A stretch of DNA of 64,000 nucleotides from positions 1 to 64,000 of the forward strand of contig NZ_JACIIV010000023.1 in assembly GCF_014205635.1 (NCBI RefSeq). The letters are read 5' to 3'. Positions 33,909 to 43,818 of this stretch are shown piece by piece. The translations under genes and the position numbers were made by a program. The stretch is from Polymorphobacter multimanifer. Its GTDB lineage: Bacteria > Pseudomonadota > Alphaproteobacteria > Sphingomonadales > Sphingomonadaceae. The notes under the pieces were generated by a model. The model saw only the letters and a list, made by a program, of their open reading frames with translations. It ran no database searches and was not told the DNA's origin. The stretch's first letter is position 1. Every line of letters begins with the position of its first letter.

Positions 33909-35040
33909 AGCAGCACCAGGTGATCGGCGTGGACGAGGGCGGCGCGGGCGGCATGGCCGAGGATGGCGGCGTGGGCCTCGTTGCGGGCCCCCATGATCGC
34001 GCGGGCATCGGCAGCGTCATAGCCTGCCAGCCCGCGCCCGACCGGGCCTTGCGAGCCGACGAGCGCCACCACATCGCCGCGCGCGAAATCGCCCTCGATG
34101 GCGATGACACCCGCCGCGAGCAGGCTGGCGCCGCGCTCGAGGGCGGCGACGGCACCTTCATCGAGGTGCAGGCTGCCGTGCAGCCGCTGGCGGCCGGCGA
34201 GCCAGGCCTTGCGGCCGCGCGCCGACCGTGCGGGCGAGAACAGCGTGAACGGCTCGCCGGCCTGGTGGCGCGCCAGCGGGTGCAGCCCGCGACCATCGGC
34301 GATGGCGAGCGCCACCCCGGCGGCGGTCGCCATGCGCGCCGCGGCGAGCTTGGCGACCATGCCGCCGGTGCCCATGCTGCCGCTGCCGCTCGCCATCGCT
34401 TCGATCGCGGGGGTGATGCTTGCGACGTGGGGGATGAGTGTCGCCGAGGCGTCGGTGGCGGGGTTGGCGGTGTGCAGGCCGGCGACATCGGAGAGCAGCA
34501 GCACGCCGTCCGCGCAGGCGGCATGGCCGGTGCGCGCGGCGAGCCGGTCATTGTCTCCGAAGCGGATTTCGCCGGTGGCGACGCTGTCGTTCTCGTTGAG
34601 GACGGGCACCACGCCGAGCGCCAGCAGCCGTTCGAGCGTGGCCGAGACGTTGAGGAAGCGGCGGCGGTTTTCCAGATCGTCGAGGGTGAGCAGTATCTGT
34701 GCTGCGGTCAGGCCCCTGGCTTCGAGCGCCTGGGTCCAGGCGGCGGCGAGCGCCACCTGGCCGACCGCGGCGGCAGCCTGGGCATCCTCGAGGCTGGCGC
34801 GGCCGCCCTTCTTGAGCCCCAGCCGCCGCGCGCCGAGTGCGATGGCGCCCGAGGAGACGAGGATGATCTGCTGGCCGGCGGCGCGCGCCGCCGCCACATC
34901 GGCGGCGACCGAGGCGAGCCAGTCGGCGCGCAGCGAACCATCGGGCGCCACGAGCAGCGAAGAGCCGATCTTGACGACCAGGCGGGGGGTGGTGGCCGGC
35001 GTCAGCGCCCGTTCCCGGGGATCATGCTGGCGCGCGGACA

Positions 35041-35041
<1 letters not shown>
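33905..35041 (-). CDS. proB: Glutamate 5-kinase
   Basis: A 378-residue glutamate 5-kinase, the first and feedback-controlled step of proline synthesis. The amino-acid kinase domain (about 20-270) shows VVKIGSSLL, ILVSSGAIALGARRLG and NENDSVATGEIRFGDND. A C-terminal PUA domain (about 290-378) follows, as in the full-length enzymes. The start is a GTG at 35041 that shares one base with the obgE TAG stop (TAGTG). The N-terminus may be slightly shorter than annotated, since homology begins about 18 residues in. Confidence 0.96.
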
Positions 35042-36087
<1,046 letters not shown>

Positions 36088-36103
36088 TTAAGCCTTGGGG
36101 CCA

Positions 36104-36140
36104 AAAACGAAAAGGGGGAGCCGGTTTGCCGACTCCCCCT
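36104..36140 (-). terminator. Rho-independent terminator of rplU-rpmA
   Basis: An 8-bp stem AGGGGGAG/CTCCCCCT (36113-36120 with 36133-36140) encloses a 12-nt loop with a further CGG/CCG pairing. On the minus strand the stem is followed by TTTTCGTTTTT, a good U-tract. It lies between rpmA and obgE and probably separates ribosomal-protein expression from the obgE block, perhaps with read-through. Confidence 0.75.
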
Positions 36141-36166
36141 CAGAACAGCGGATGAGGAAAACCCGG

Positions 36167-36442
36167 TTATTCGGCGGCGATGGCCTGCGGGGCTTCCACG
36201 ATCGAGACATATTTGCGGCCGAGCTGGCCCTCGTGGAAGCTCACCACGCCATGCACGGTCGCATAGATGGTGTGATCCTTGCCGAGGCCGACATTGGTGC
36301 CGGGGTGCACTCGCGTGCCGCGCTGGCGGATGATGATGGTGCCGGCAAGGACTTCCTGCCCGCCGAAGCGCTTGACGCCGAGACGGCGCCCTGCGGAATC
36401 GCGGCCGTTGCGTGAAGAGCCGCCTGCTTTCTTGTGAGCCAT
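36167..36442 (-). CDS. rpmA: 50S ribosomal protein L27
   Basis: A 91-residue L27. The N-terminus [20 protein letters not shown] reaches towards the peptidyl-transferase centre, and the rest ([34 protein letters not shown]) is fully conserved. There is no N-terminal leader of the kind cleaved in Firmicutes. It lies 12 nt downstream of rplU in the standard order and is followed by a terminator. Confidence 0.98.
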   Translation of the reverse strand: MAHKKAGGSSRNGRDSAGRRLGVKRFGGQEVLAGTIIIRQRGTRVHPGTNVGLGKDHTIYATVHGVVSFHEGQLGRKYVSIVEAPQAIAAE

Positions 36443-36454
36443 GAGGAGGTCTCC

Positions 36455-36739
36455 TTAGCCGAGGCTGGTGATGCGCAGCACGGTCAACGACTGGCGATGA
36501 CCATTGCGGCGGCGATAATTGTGGCGGCGGCGCTTCTTGAAGATGATGATCTTCTCGCCGCGCTTCTGTTCGACGATCTCGGCCGTCACGGTGCCGGTGC
36601 CCAGGGTCTCGCCTTCGCCGGTCATCAGCGTCTCGAGGGTGACGGAGGTGCCGGCTTCGCCTTCGAGCTTTTCGACAACGATCTGGTCGTTGGCGGAAAC
36701 CCGATACTGCTTGCCGCCGGTGCGGACGACTGCGAACAT
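36455..36739 (-). CDS. rplU: 50S ribosomal protein L21
   Basis: A 94-residue L21, an early-assembling 23S-binding protein. [14 protein letters not shown] opens the protein and the [16 protein letters not shown] stretch is the RNA-binding segment. The ATG at 36739 matches the family start. It heads the rplU-rpmA pair; the likely promoter is about 75 nt upstream. Confidence 0.98.
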   Translation of the reverse strand: MFAVVRTGGKQYRVSANDQIVVEKLEGEAGTSVTLETLMTGEGETLGTGTVTAEIVEQKRGEKIIIFKKRRRHNYRRRNGHRQSLTVLRITSLG

Positions 36740-36810
36740 GAGAATTGCTTCCTGGGTGGATAGATGATTGCGCGCCGGACCCCTGAGGGACGGCGTGCGT
36801 GAGGGGCGGG

Positions 36811-36838
36811 CTTTATGGGTCACACCCGCCGCTGTCAA
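36811..36838 (-). promoter_or_regulatory. Candidate promoter of rplU-rpmA
   Basis: On the minus strand a consensus -35 TTGACA (36833-36838) is followed after 15-16 nt by CATAAAG (36811-36817). The leader to the rplU ATG would be about 65-70 nt. The perfect -35 and the position before a highly expressed operon make this one of the better promoter candidates in the window. Confidence 0.55.
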
Positions 36839-36908
36839 GACAAACTGCCTCAGGCTGCTTCGCGTGATGGGCCTGTTTTTATGCTTCTGCCGCCTCTAGA
36901 CAGGGGTG

Positions 36909-38333
36909 ATGGTGACGATCGACGTGAAGAACCCGCGCACCGGCCTAGTGGACCACCGGTTGCCGGGACTCGATTCGGCCGGCGTGATGGCCGTGGCGGC
37001 GCGGTTGCGCGTGGCCCAGCCCGGTTGGGCGGCACGGCCGCTGGCCACGCGGCTGGCGGCGCTCGGGCGACTGGCGGACGCGCTCGATTCGCATGCCGAT
37101 GCCATCGTTGCGGCGCTCGAGGCCGATACCGGCCGGCGACACATATCGCGCGTCGAGGTGATGGGGGTGAAGGGCATGATCGCGCGCTGGCAGCGCGACG
37201 CCGGTCCGCTGATCGCCGGCGTGGAGGAGACGCTGACGCCGACCGCGCTTCCCGGGGTGATGGCAGCGACTCGGCTGCACCCCTATCCGCTGGTCGGCAT
37301 CATCAGCCCCTGGAATTTTCCGCTTACGCTGGCGATGATCGATGCCGTTCCGGCGCTGGCCGCCGGTTGTGCGGTGATGATCAAGCCGAGCGAGATCGCC
37401 CCGCGCTTCATCGCGCCGCTGCGTGCCGCCATCGCCGATGTGCCCGAGCTCGCCGATGTGCTGGCGCTGATCGAGGGCGATGGCGGCACCGGGGCAGCGC
37501 TGGTGGGAGCGGTCGATTATGTGGCCTTCACCGGCTCGGTCGCGACCGGGCGCAGGGTGGCGGCGGCAGCAGCGGCGGCGTTCATCCCGGCGAGCCTCGA
37601 ACTCGGCGGCAAGGACCCGATGATCGTGCTGGCAAGCGCCGATCCGGACTGGGCAGCGGGGGTGGCGCTGCGGGCCAGCGTGCTCGCCACCGGCCAGGCG
37701 TGCCAGTCGATCGAGCGGGTGTATGTGGACCGGGCCATCGCCGGGCCTTTTCTGGAAGCGCTGGTGGCGGCGGCCGAGGCGGTGACGCTCAACTGGCCCG
37801 ATGTGGGGACCGGCGACCTGGGGCCGTTCATCGATGGCCGGCAGGCAACGGTGGTGCAGGCGCAGATCGACGATGCGGTGGCACAGGGCGCGCGGGTGCT
37901 GGCAGGCGGCCGGGTGGAGGACCATGGCGGCCTGTGGCTGCGGCCGACGGTGCTGGTGGATGTGACGCCGGAGATGAAGGTGATGGCGGACGAGACCTTC
38001 GGGCCGGTGATTCCGGTGACGCTGTTCGATTCGGTCGACGAGGCGGTGGCGCTGGCGAATGGCGGCGACTTCGGGCTTTCGGCGGCGGTGCTGGCAGGGT
38101 CGATCGCCGAGGCCGAGGCGGTGGGGGTGCGGCTGCGCGCAGGGGCAGTGAGCCTCAACGACGGGTCGCTGACGTCGATGATCGGCGAGGCGGAGAAATC
38201 GAGCTTCGGGCTTTCGGGGCTGGGGCCTTCGCGGATGGGGGCTTCGGGGCTGCTGCGCTTCTTCCGGCGCCAGGCGCTGCTCCGCCAGTCGGGCACCGCG
38301 ATGCCGCTTGGCGCCTGGGCAGAGCGCGGATGA
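36909..38333 (+). CDS. Aldehyde dehydrogenase family protein
   Basis: A 474-residue NAD(P)-dependent aldehyde dehydrogenase. Conserved parts are IISPWNFPLTL, IKPSEIAP, FTGSVATGRRV, the glutamate in LELGGKDPMIV, the catalytic cysteine in GQACQSIERV and ETFGPVIPV. It is soluble and oxidises an aldehyde to an acid; the specific substrate is unknown (semialdehyde and aromatic aldehyde dehydrogenases both look possible). The ATG at 36909 follows an AGGGG ribosome-binding site; a GTG one codon earlier is an alternative. The next small gene overlaps its stop by 4 nt (ATGA). Confidence 0.9.
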   Translation: MVTIDVKNPRTGLVDHRLPGLDSAGVMAVAARLRVAQPGWAARPLATRLAALGRLADALDSHADAIVAALEADTGRRHISRVEVMGVKGMIARWQRDAGPLIAGVEETLTPTALPGVMAATRLHPYPLVGIISPWNFPLTLAMIDAVPALAAGCAVMIKPSEIAPRFIAPLRAAIADVPELADVLALIEGDGGTGAALVGAVDYVAFTGSVATGRRVAAAAAAAFIPASLELGGKDPMIVLASADPDWAAGVALRASVLATGQACQSIERVYVDRAIAGPFLEALVAAAEAVTLNWPDVGTGDLGPFIDGRQATVVQAQIDDAVAQGARVLAGGRVEDHGGLWLRPTVLVDVTPEMKVMADETFGPVIPVTLFDSVDEAVALANGGDFGLSAAVLAGSIAEAEAVGVRLRAGAVSLNDGSLTSMIGEAEKSSFGLSGLGPSRMGASGLLRFFRRQALLRQSGTAMPLGAWAERG

Positions 38334-38692
38334 CGGGTCGCAAGCCCATGACAAGGCGCCGCGCCCTGTTGCTCACCGGGGTGGCGCTGTCGGCGGCCGG
38401 GGCGCTGTCGGTTGTGATGCCGCGCCGCATCGAGGCGCCCGAGGCGACGCGGATGGCCAAGGCGATGCAGGCGCAGTTCCTGCAGCGCGCCGGCGAGCCG
38501 TCCGCGCGCTTTGCGCCGGCCGAGCGCGCGATCTGGGCGGATGGCTGGGAGTTTCGCTGGCGATACCTGCCGTGTGCGGACGTCGCCAGCCTGCGCGTGT
38601 GGATCAGCCATGATGGCCGCCAGGCGCGCTATGTCGAGTTGCCGGACTGCCTGCCGGGGCCGGGGCGGGGCACGCCGGGGGTAACGGCGTAG
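38330..38692 (+). CDS. Small exported hypothetical protein with Tat-like signal
   Basis: A 120-residue protein of unknown function, translationally coupled to the aldehyde dehydrogenase gene by an ATGA overlap. The N-terminus (MTRRRALLLTGVALSAAGAL) has an arginine cluster followed by a hydrophobic stretch, like a twin-arginine or Sec signal-anchor. The mature part has two cysteines (LPCADV and LPDCLP) that could form a disulfide. No domain was recognised. Its 3' end lies inside one arm of a terminator-like inverted repeat. Confidence 0.6.
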   Translation: MTGRKPMTRRRALLLTGVALSAAGALSVVMPRRIEAPEATRMAKAMQAQFLQRAGEPSARFAPAERAIWADGWEFRWRYLPCADVASLRVWISHDGRQARYVELPDCLPGPGRGTPGVTA

Positions 38693-38717
38693 CGGCCCCT
38701 GCCTGCCCCGCCCCGGC
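38659..38717. terminator. 14-bp inverted repeat between convergent genes
   Basis: A 14-nt arm (38659-38672, GCCGGGGCGGGGCA) is the exact reverse complement of 38704-38717, with a 31-nt loop. It spans the end of the small exported-protein gene and the 37-nt convergent gap before the KDPGal aldolase gene. It probably slows or ends transcription from both sides, although no T-run is present. Confidence 0.5.
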
Positions 38718-38729
38718 GACCGGCTGTTC

Positions 38730-39377
38730 TCAGCGCTTCAGCGCCGCCACATAGCGGGCGGCCTGTTCGGCGACGGCTTGCGTGGTGGTGCCCGGGCGGT
38801 AGAGGTTGCTGCCGAGGCCATAGCCATCCGCGCCGGCATCGCCCCAGGCGCCCATGGTGTCGGGCGTCATGCCGCCGACCGCGATGAGGGGCACGCCGCG
38901 CGGCAGCACTGCCTTCATCGCCTTGATGACGGCGGGGGTGGCGGCTTCGGCGGGGAAGAACTTGAGGCCATGGGCGCCGGCGTGGATGGCGGCGAACGCC
39001 TCGGTGGGGGTGAAGACGCCGGGCAGGCAGACCATGTCGGCATCGACGCTGGCGGCGATGACCGCGGGGTCGCAGTGCGGGGAGACAATGAGATGGCCGC
39101 CGGCGGCGGCGACGCGGCCGACCTCCTCGACCTTGGTGACGGTGCCGGCGCCGATGAGCAGGTTTTCGCCGGCCATGGCGCTGAGCCGGGTGATCGATTC
39201 ATAGGGCTCGGGGGAGTTCAAGGGCACTTCGAGGATGGTGAAGCCGGCGTCGATGAGCGCGCCGCCGACCGCTTCGATCTCGTCGGGGCGAATGCCGCGC
39301 AGCACCGCGACGAGCGGGCAGGCGGCGAAGGCGGCTTCGAAACGGGCGGACGCTGAAATACTCTCTGCGGCGGTCAT
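38730..39377 (-). CDS. dgoA: 2-dehydro-3-deoxy-6-phosphogalactonate aldolase
   Basis: A 215-residue class I aldolase of the KDPG/KDPGal family. It splits 2-keto-3-deoxy-6-phosphogalactonate into pyruvate and glyceraldehyde-3-phosphate. The block ILEVPLNSPEPYESI is the DgoA-type variant rather than KDPG aldolase, and IGAGTV, HGLKFFPAEA (Schiff-base lysine) and GLGSNLYRPG agree. The ATG at 39377 overlaps the stop of the upstream membrane-protein gene by one base (TGATG). No other galactonate-pathway genes lie in the window. Confidence 0.87.
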   Translation of the reverse strand: MTAAESISASARFEAAFAACPLVAVLRGIRPDEIEAVGGALIDAGFTILEVPLNSPEPYESITRLSAMAGENLLIGAGTVTKVEEVGRVAAAGGHLIVSPHCDPAVIAASVDADMVCLPGVFTPTEAFAAIHAGAHGLKFFPAEAATPAVIKAMKAVLPRGVPLIAVGGMTPDTMGAWGDAGADGYGLGSNLYRPGTTTQAVAEQAARYVAALKR

Positions 39378-39958
39378 CAGGCGAGGGCTCCTTGCTGGGT
39401 TACCATGCAATAGAACATCGGGAAGCTGAGGACAAAGTTGATGCGGCTGCCGATCATCGCGGTTTTTGCAGCCTTGGCCTTGGTGTCGGCATCGGCATCG
39501 ACGATGCCGAGCGCGCGCTTCTGGTTCGGCCAGATCACGCCCCAGACGTTGAGCATCATGATGATGCCGAGCCACATGCCGGTGCCGATGACGGCATAGC
39601 CGGGCTGGAAGGTGAGGGCGGCGCCGAGCGGATAGCCCGACAGGCCGGGGATGCCGAGGCCGAGCAGCACGGTGAAGAGCGCGGCCCAGCGGAACCAGAA
39701 CAGCGCCTCGGGGGCGATGTACTTCGAGACGGCAGGCTTCAGTTCGGCGGGCACCTTGGGCATAGTCGGGATCTGCACGAAGTTGAAATAATAGAGGAGG
39801 CCGATCCACAACAGCCCGACCCACGCATGGGTTGCACGCAGCATCCAGTTGCCCCAGGCGGAGCCGAGCGACTGGCCGTGGAAGCCGAAGATGACCAGCG
39901 CCAGCAGCACCAGGCCGATGATGATGGCGCGATTGAGATTGCCGAGGATGTTGGCCAT
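39377..39958 (-). CDS. Urate hydroxylase PuuD-like integral membrane protein
   Basis: A 193-residue inner-membrane protein with about five hydrophobic segments (around residues 8-25, 38-62, 82-105, 115-138 and 165-185). The conserved MLRATHAWVGLLWIGLLYYF and the later NVWGVIWPNQKRALG resemble the membrane part of PuuD-type urate hydroxylases, but the cytochrome c domain of the full enzyme is absent, so urate oxidation is not shown. The start at 39958 has a clear AGGGGG ribosome-binding site. It is coupled to dgoA by a 1-nt overlap. Confidence 0.65.
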   Translation of the reverse strand: MANILGNLNRAIIIGLVLLALVIFGFHGQSLGSAWGNWMLRATHAWVGLLWIGLLYYFNFVQIPTMPKVPAELKPAVSKYIAPEALFWFRWAALFTVLLGLGIPGLSGYPLGAALTFQPGYAVIGTGMWLGIIMMLNVWGVIWPNQKRALGIVDADADTKAKAAKTAMIGSRINFVLSFPMFYCMVTQQGALA

Positions 39959-40028
39959 GTGATTTTGCCCCCTGAATTGCTGTCCGCTCGCCATAGCGGA
40001 TTGAATCGGTCGTGTTAAGGCTTGGCGC

Positions 40029-40646
40029 TCAGTTGCGGCCCATCAGCGTCAGGCATTCGCGGCGCGAGCGCTCGTCGTCGCGGAACACGCCCATCATGCG
40101 GCTGGTGGTCATGGTCACGCCGGCGGTCATCACGCCGCGCGCACTCATGCAGGCGTGGCTCGCCTCGATGACGACGGCGACGCCGACCGGATCGAGATGC
40201 TCCTGGATGCAATCCGCGACTTCGGCGGTGAGCCGCTCCTGCACCTGCAGGCGCTTGGCGAAGCCCTGCAGCACGCGGGCGAGCTTGGAGATGCCGACGA
40301 CGCGGTTGCGCGGCAGATAGGCGATGTGCGCCTTGCCGATGATCGGCGCCATGTGATGCTCGCAGTGCGACTGGAAGGGGATGTCGCGCAGGATGACGAT
40401 CTCGTCATAGCCGCCCACTTCGGCGAAGGTGCGGCTGAGGTGGAGGCCGGGATCCTCCTCATAGCCCTTGAAATATTCGCGGTAGGCGCGTGCCACGCGG
40501 CCGGGCGTATCGTGCAGGCCTTCGCGATCGGGATCGTCTCCGGCCCAGCGGATTAGGGTGCGCACGGCATCCTCGGCTGCTGCCATCGGAATGGGCTGGA
40601 AGTCGGGCGCCGGCTTGCCGGCGTGATCGTCGTCGTCGAACACCAT
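40029..40646 (-). CDS. folE: GTP cyclohydrolase I
   Basis: A 205-residue GTP cyclohydrolase I, the first step of tetrahydrofolate synthesis (GTP to dihydroneopterin triphosphate). The zinc and active-site motifs are [20 protein letters not shown] and, later, HACMSARGV; the cysteines and histidines that bind zinc are present. [20 protein letters not shown] and [12 protein letters not shown] are also conserved. Length and start (ATG 40646) are normal. It follows typA on the same strand after a 147-nt gap that holds a hairpin repeat. Confidence 0.97.
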   Translation of the reverse strand: MVFDDDDHAGKPAPDFQPIPMAAAEDAVRTLIRWAGDDPDREGLHDTPGRVARAYREYFKGYEEDPGLHLSRTFAEVGGYDEIVILRDIPFQSHCEHHMAPIIGKAHIAYLPRNRVVGISKLARVLQGFAKRLQVQERLTAEVADCIQEHLDPVGVAVVIEASHACMSARGVMTAGVTMTTSRMMGVFRDDERSRRECLTLMGRN

Positions 40647-40739
40647 GGTCAGTCTCTTGCTGGCCGGATGGTCCGGCGGTCAAGGTTCCCCATTCGGTTC
40701 CCGACCGCCGGTTGGCAATGCCGATGGTGTCGCAGGCGG

Positions 40740-40813
40740 GTCAGCCGACCGACTTGGCCCCGCCGGCTCAGCCGGCAGATTTTGCCCGCCGGCTCAGCCG
40801 GCAGACTTGGCAC
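40740..40813. repeat. 26-bp imperfect tandem repeats with GCCGGCT/AGCCGGC hairpins at the typA 3' end
   Basis: Two 26-nt units (40762-40787 and 40788-40813) share a first 18 nt, each with the 15-nt palindrome GCCGGCT-C-AGCCGGC; a third, degraded unit lies just before them. The typA stop (40794-40796) falls inside one unit, so the coding 3' end has apparently been duplicated outward. The hairpins could help end typA transcription. Confidence 0.7.
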
Positions 40814-42632
40814 GCGACGCGCGCTTGCGTTCGTTGGGATCGAGGTGGATCTTGCGCAGGCGGATGAAGTTGGGAGTGACCTCCACAAGCTCGTCCTCGT
40901 CGATATAGGCGATGGCCTGTTCGAGCGTCAGCCGCTTGGGCGGGCTGAGCTGGATGGCATCGTCCTTGCCGCTGGCGCGGAAGTTGGTGAGCGCCTTGGA
41001 CTTCAGGGGATTGACCTCGAGATCGTCGTCACGAGCGTTCTCGCCGATGACCATGCCCTGGTAGACGGCTTCGCCCGGCTCGATCATCAGCACGCCGCGC
41101 GGCTGGAGATAGCCGAGTGCATAGGCCACCGCCTCGCCGCTCTCGGTGGAGATGAGCACGCCGTTGGCTCGGCCCGAGATGGGGCCCTTGTGGGGGCCGT
41201 ATTTCTCGAAGAGGCGGTTCATGATGCCGGTGCCGCGCGTGTCCGAAAGGAATTCGCCATGGTAGCCGATGAGGCCGCGGGCCGGAGCCGAGAAGGTGAG
41301 GCGGGTCTTGCCGCCGCCCGAGGGGCGCATGTCGGTCATCTCGGCCTTGCGGCCGGCCATCTTCTCGACGACCGTGCCCGAATACTGCTCGTCGACGTCG
41401 ATCATGACGATCTCGTACGGCTCGGTGCGCTTGCCATGGTCGTCGGTGCCGAAGATGACGCGGGGGCGGCTGATCGACAGCTCGAAGCCCTCGCGGCGCA
41501 TCGTCTCGATGAGCACGCCGAGCTGCAACTCGCCGCGACCGGCGACTTCGAACGCATCCTTGGAGGCGCTTTCCGTCACCTTGATCGCGACATTGCCCTC
41601 GGCTTCACGCGCCAGACGATCACCGATCATGCGGCTCGTCACCTTGCTGCCATCACGGCCGGCATAGGGGCTGTCGTTGACGGCGAAGGTCATGGCGAGC
41701 GTGGGCGGGTCGATCGGCTGGGCGGCGAGCGGCTCGGTGACCGAAGGGTCGGCGATGGTGTCGGCGACCGTGGTCTTGGTGAGCCCGGCGATGGCGACGA
41801 TATCCCCGGCGCGGGCTTCGTTGACGGGCACGCGCTCGAGGCCCTGGAAGGCCATGATCTTGGCGGCCCGGCCTTCCTCGGCGAGGCTGCCATCGGGGCT
41901 GAGCGCCTTGATCGGCATGTTGAGCTTGAGGGTGCCCGAGATGATGCGGCCGGTGAGGATGCGGCCGAGGAAATTGTCGCGATCGAGCAACGACACCAGC
42001 ATGCGGAACGGCCCGTCCACATCGGCGGATGGCGGCGGCACATGCGCCACGATCGTCTCGAACAGCGGGACGAGGGTGCCGTCGCGGACATCCGACGAGC
42101 GTCCGGCATAGCCGTTGCGGCCGCTCGCGAAGATCACCGGAAAATCGAGCTGCTCGTCATTGGCTTCCAGCGTCACGAACAGGTCGAACACCTCGTCGAG
42201 GACTTCCTGGGCACGGGCATCGGGGCGATCGATCTTGTTGACGACGACGATCGGCCGGAGGCCGAGGGCCAGCGCCTTGCCGGTGACGAACTTGGTCTGC
42301 GGCATCGGGCCTTCGGCGGCATCGACGAGCAGCACCACGCCATCGACCATCGAGAGGATGCGCTCCACCTCGCCGCCGAAATCGGCGTGGCCCGGGGTGT
42401 CGACGATGTTGATGTGGGTCGTCTCGTCCTTGGCCTTGTCGGTCCATTCGATCGAGGTGCACTTGGCAAGGATGGTGATGCCGCGCTCTTTCTCGAGATC
42501 GTTCGAATCCATCGCGCGCTCGGCAACACGCTGGTTGTCGCGGAAGGTGCCGGACTGGCGGAAAAGCTGGTCGACGAGAGTGGTCTTGCCGTGATCGACG
42601 TGTGCGATGATGGCGATATTGCGCAGGGCCAT
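40794..42632 (-). CDS. typA: Translational GTPase TypA/BipA
   Basis: A 612-residue ribosome-binding GTPase of the EF-G-like family, involved in 50S assembly and stress adaptation. G motifs are [10 protein letters not shown] (G1), [12 protein letters not shown] (G3) and NKIDRPDAR (G4). Domains II, III, V and the TypA-specific C-terminal domain follow, with [20 protein letters not shown] well conserved. The ATG at 42632 has a GGAG ribosome-binding site. Its 262-nt upstream gap is shared with the divergent rodZ-like gene and shows no other gene. Confidence 0.97.
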   Translation of the reverse strand: MALRNIAIIAHVDHGKTTLVDQLFRQSGTFRDNQRVAERAMDSNDLEKERGITILAKCTSIEWTDKAKDETTHINIVDTPGHADFGGEVERILSMVDGVVLLVDAAEGPMPQTKFVTGKALALGLRPIVVVNKIDRPDARAQEVLDEVFDLFVTLEANDEQLDFPVIFASGRNGYAGRSSDVRDGTLVPLFETIVAHVPPPSADVDGPFRMLVSLLDRDNFLGRILTGRIISGTLKLNMPIKALSPDGSLAEEGRAAKIMAFQGLERVPVNEARAGDIVAIAGLTKTTVADTIADPSVTEPLAAQPIDPPTLAMTFAVNDSPYAGRDGSKVTSRMIGDRLAREAEGNVAIKVTESASKDAFEVAGRGELQLGVLIETMRREGFELSISRPRVIFGTDDHGKRTEPYEIVMIDVDEQYSGTVVEKMAGRKAEMTDMRPSGGGKTRLTFSAPARGLIGYHGEFLSDTRGTGIMNRLFEKYGPHKGPISGRANGVLISTESGEAVAYALGYLQPRGVLMIEPGEAVYQGMVIGENARDDDLEVNPLKSKALTNFRASGKDDAIQLSPPKRLTLEQAIAYIDEDELVEVTPNFIRLRKIHLDPNERKRASRAKSAG

Positions 42633-42894
42633 GGAAGCTCCGGGGGCAGTCGTGAAAAGGATGTGCGGAATGTGAAAGCAGGCCGGAAGGCCAGCGGACG
42701 CGAGCGGCCCATAGCCTTTTTGTGGCAGCGCAACAATAGGACGCCCTTAAACAGGGTCGAACGGCACAATGACAAGCCGTGCCAGCGGCTTTCCGAATCC
42801 CTCATCCGTGCTAGAGCGGACAGCGACGCCGGGTCAGCACCGGTTAATCGAGTGATTGCGTAGATCCGATGGCTCGCAGATGAAAGGTGGCGGA

Positions 42895-43818
42895 ATGACG
42901 CCGGCCGAAGACATGCCCTCCCCAGCCGACTTGCGGGACACCGTGGGCGGGGTGCTGGCCAATGCGCGCGTCGCCAGCGGCCGCAGCCTTGTCGACATCG
43001 CCTCCGAAACCCGGGTGCCGCTGCGGCACCTGCGGGCGCTCGAGGCCGATGAGCACGACATGCTGCCCGCTCTCCCCTACGCACAAGGGTTCGTGCGCAG
43101 CTTCGCCCGCGCGGTGAAGCTCGATCCCGAGGTGCTGGCGGCGCGTTTCCGGGCGGAAACCAGCAAGCAGCCGCATGTGCCGTCGGTCTCGACGCTCGAG
43201 CCGCTCGACGAGCGGCGGCTGCCGTCCTCCGTCCTGGTGATGGGCACGCTGGCGGCCCTGGTCGTGCTGGTGGCCGCCCTTTCGGCCTGGGGGGCCGGCG
43301 CGTTCGATGCGGCGCTCCCCGACGGCGGGGCCCCAGACAGCGGACCGGTGGTGGCGACGGTGGAGACGGAGACGGCCCCCGTCTCTTCTCCGCCTGTCCT
43401 TCAGCCCGCCACCGGCGCCGGTTACGAGCCCGGCGCGGCGGTGGCGACTGCAGCGCCGGCACCGGCGAGCGGGCAGGTGGTGATCGAGGCGACCGAGGAG
43501 GTGTGGGTGCGAATCTATGACCCGCAAACCAAGACCGTGGCGATGAGCGGCGTGATGGCGCCGGGCGAGCGCTTTCCCGTGCCCGCCGAGCCGGCGGGGT
43601 TGATGCTGTGGACCGGCAAGGCCGGGGCGCTGCGGGTGACCATCGGCGGTGCCGCGATTCCGCCGCTGGGCGGGCCGGTGCAGACGCTGCGCGCGGTGAG
43701 CCTTGCGGCGGCCGATCTGCAGGCAAGGGGTGGGGGTGTGGCTGCCGGTGCCGCGCCCGCCGCCGTTCCAGCAACCGGGTCCGCAGTGGCACCCGGCAGT
43801 GTTTCAGGAGTTGAATGA
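42895..43818 (+). CDS. RodZ-like helix-turn-helix membrane protein (DUF4115)
   Basis: A 307-residue bitopic protein. Residues of about 15-85 form a Cro/C1-type helix-turn-helix (LANARVASGRSLVDIASETR, then ALPYAQGFVRSFARA), a membrane segment lies at about 112-132 (VLVMGTLAALVVLVAALSAW), and residues of about 190-265 match the periplasmic DUF4115 domain (VIEATEEVWVRIYDPQ). RodZ links MreB to the cell wall and supports rod shape. ATG 42895 is preferred because AGGTGG stands just before it; an ATG at 42880 is possible. The stop overlaps the cpoB start as ATGA. Confidence 0.8.
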   Translation: MTPAEDMPSPADLRDTVGGVLANARVASGRSLVDIASETRVPLRHLRALEADEHDMLPALPYAQGFVRSFARAVKLDPEVLAARFRAETSKQPHVPSVSTLEPLDERRLPSSVLVMGTLAALVVLVAALSAWGAGAFDAALPDGGAPDSGPVVATVETETAPVSSPPVLQPATGAGYEPGAAVATAAPAPASGQVVIEATEEVWVRIYDPQTKTVAMSGVMAPGERFPVPAEPAGLMLWTGKAGALRVTIGGAAIPPLGGPVQTLRAVSLAAADLQARGGGVAAGAAPAAVPATGSAVAPGSVSGVE

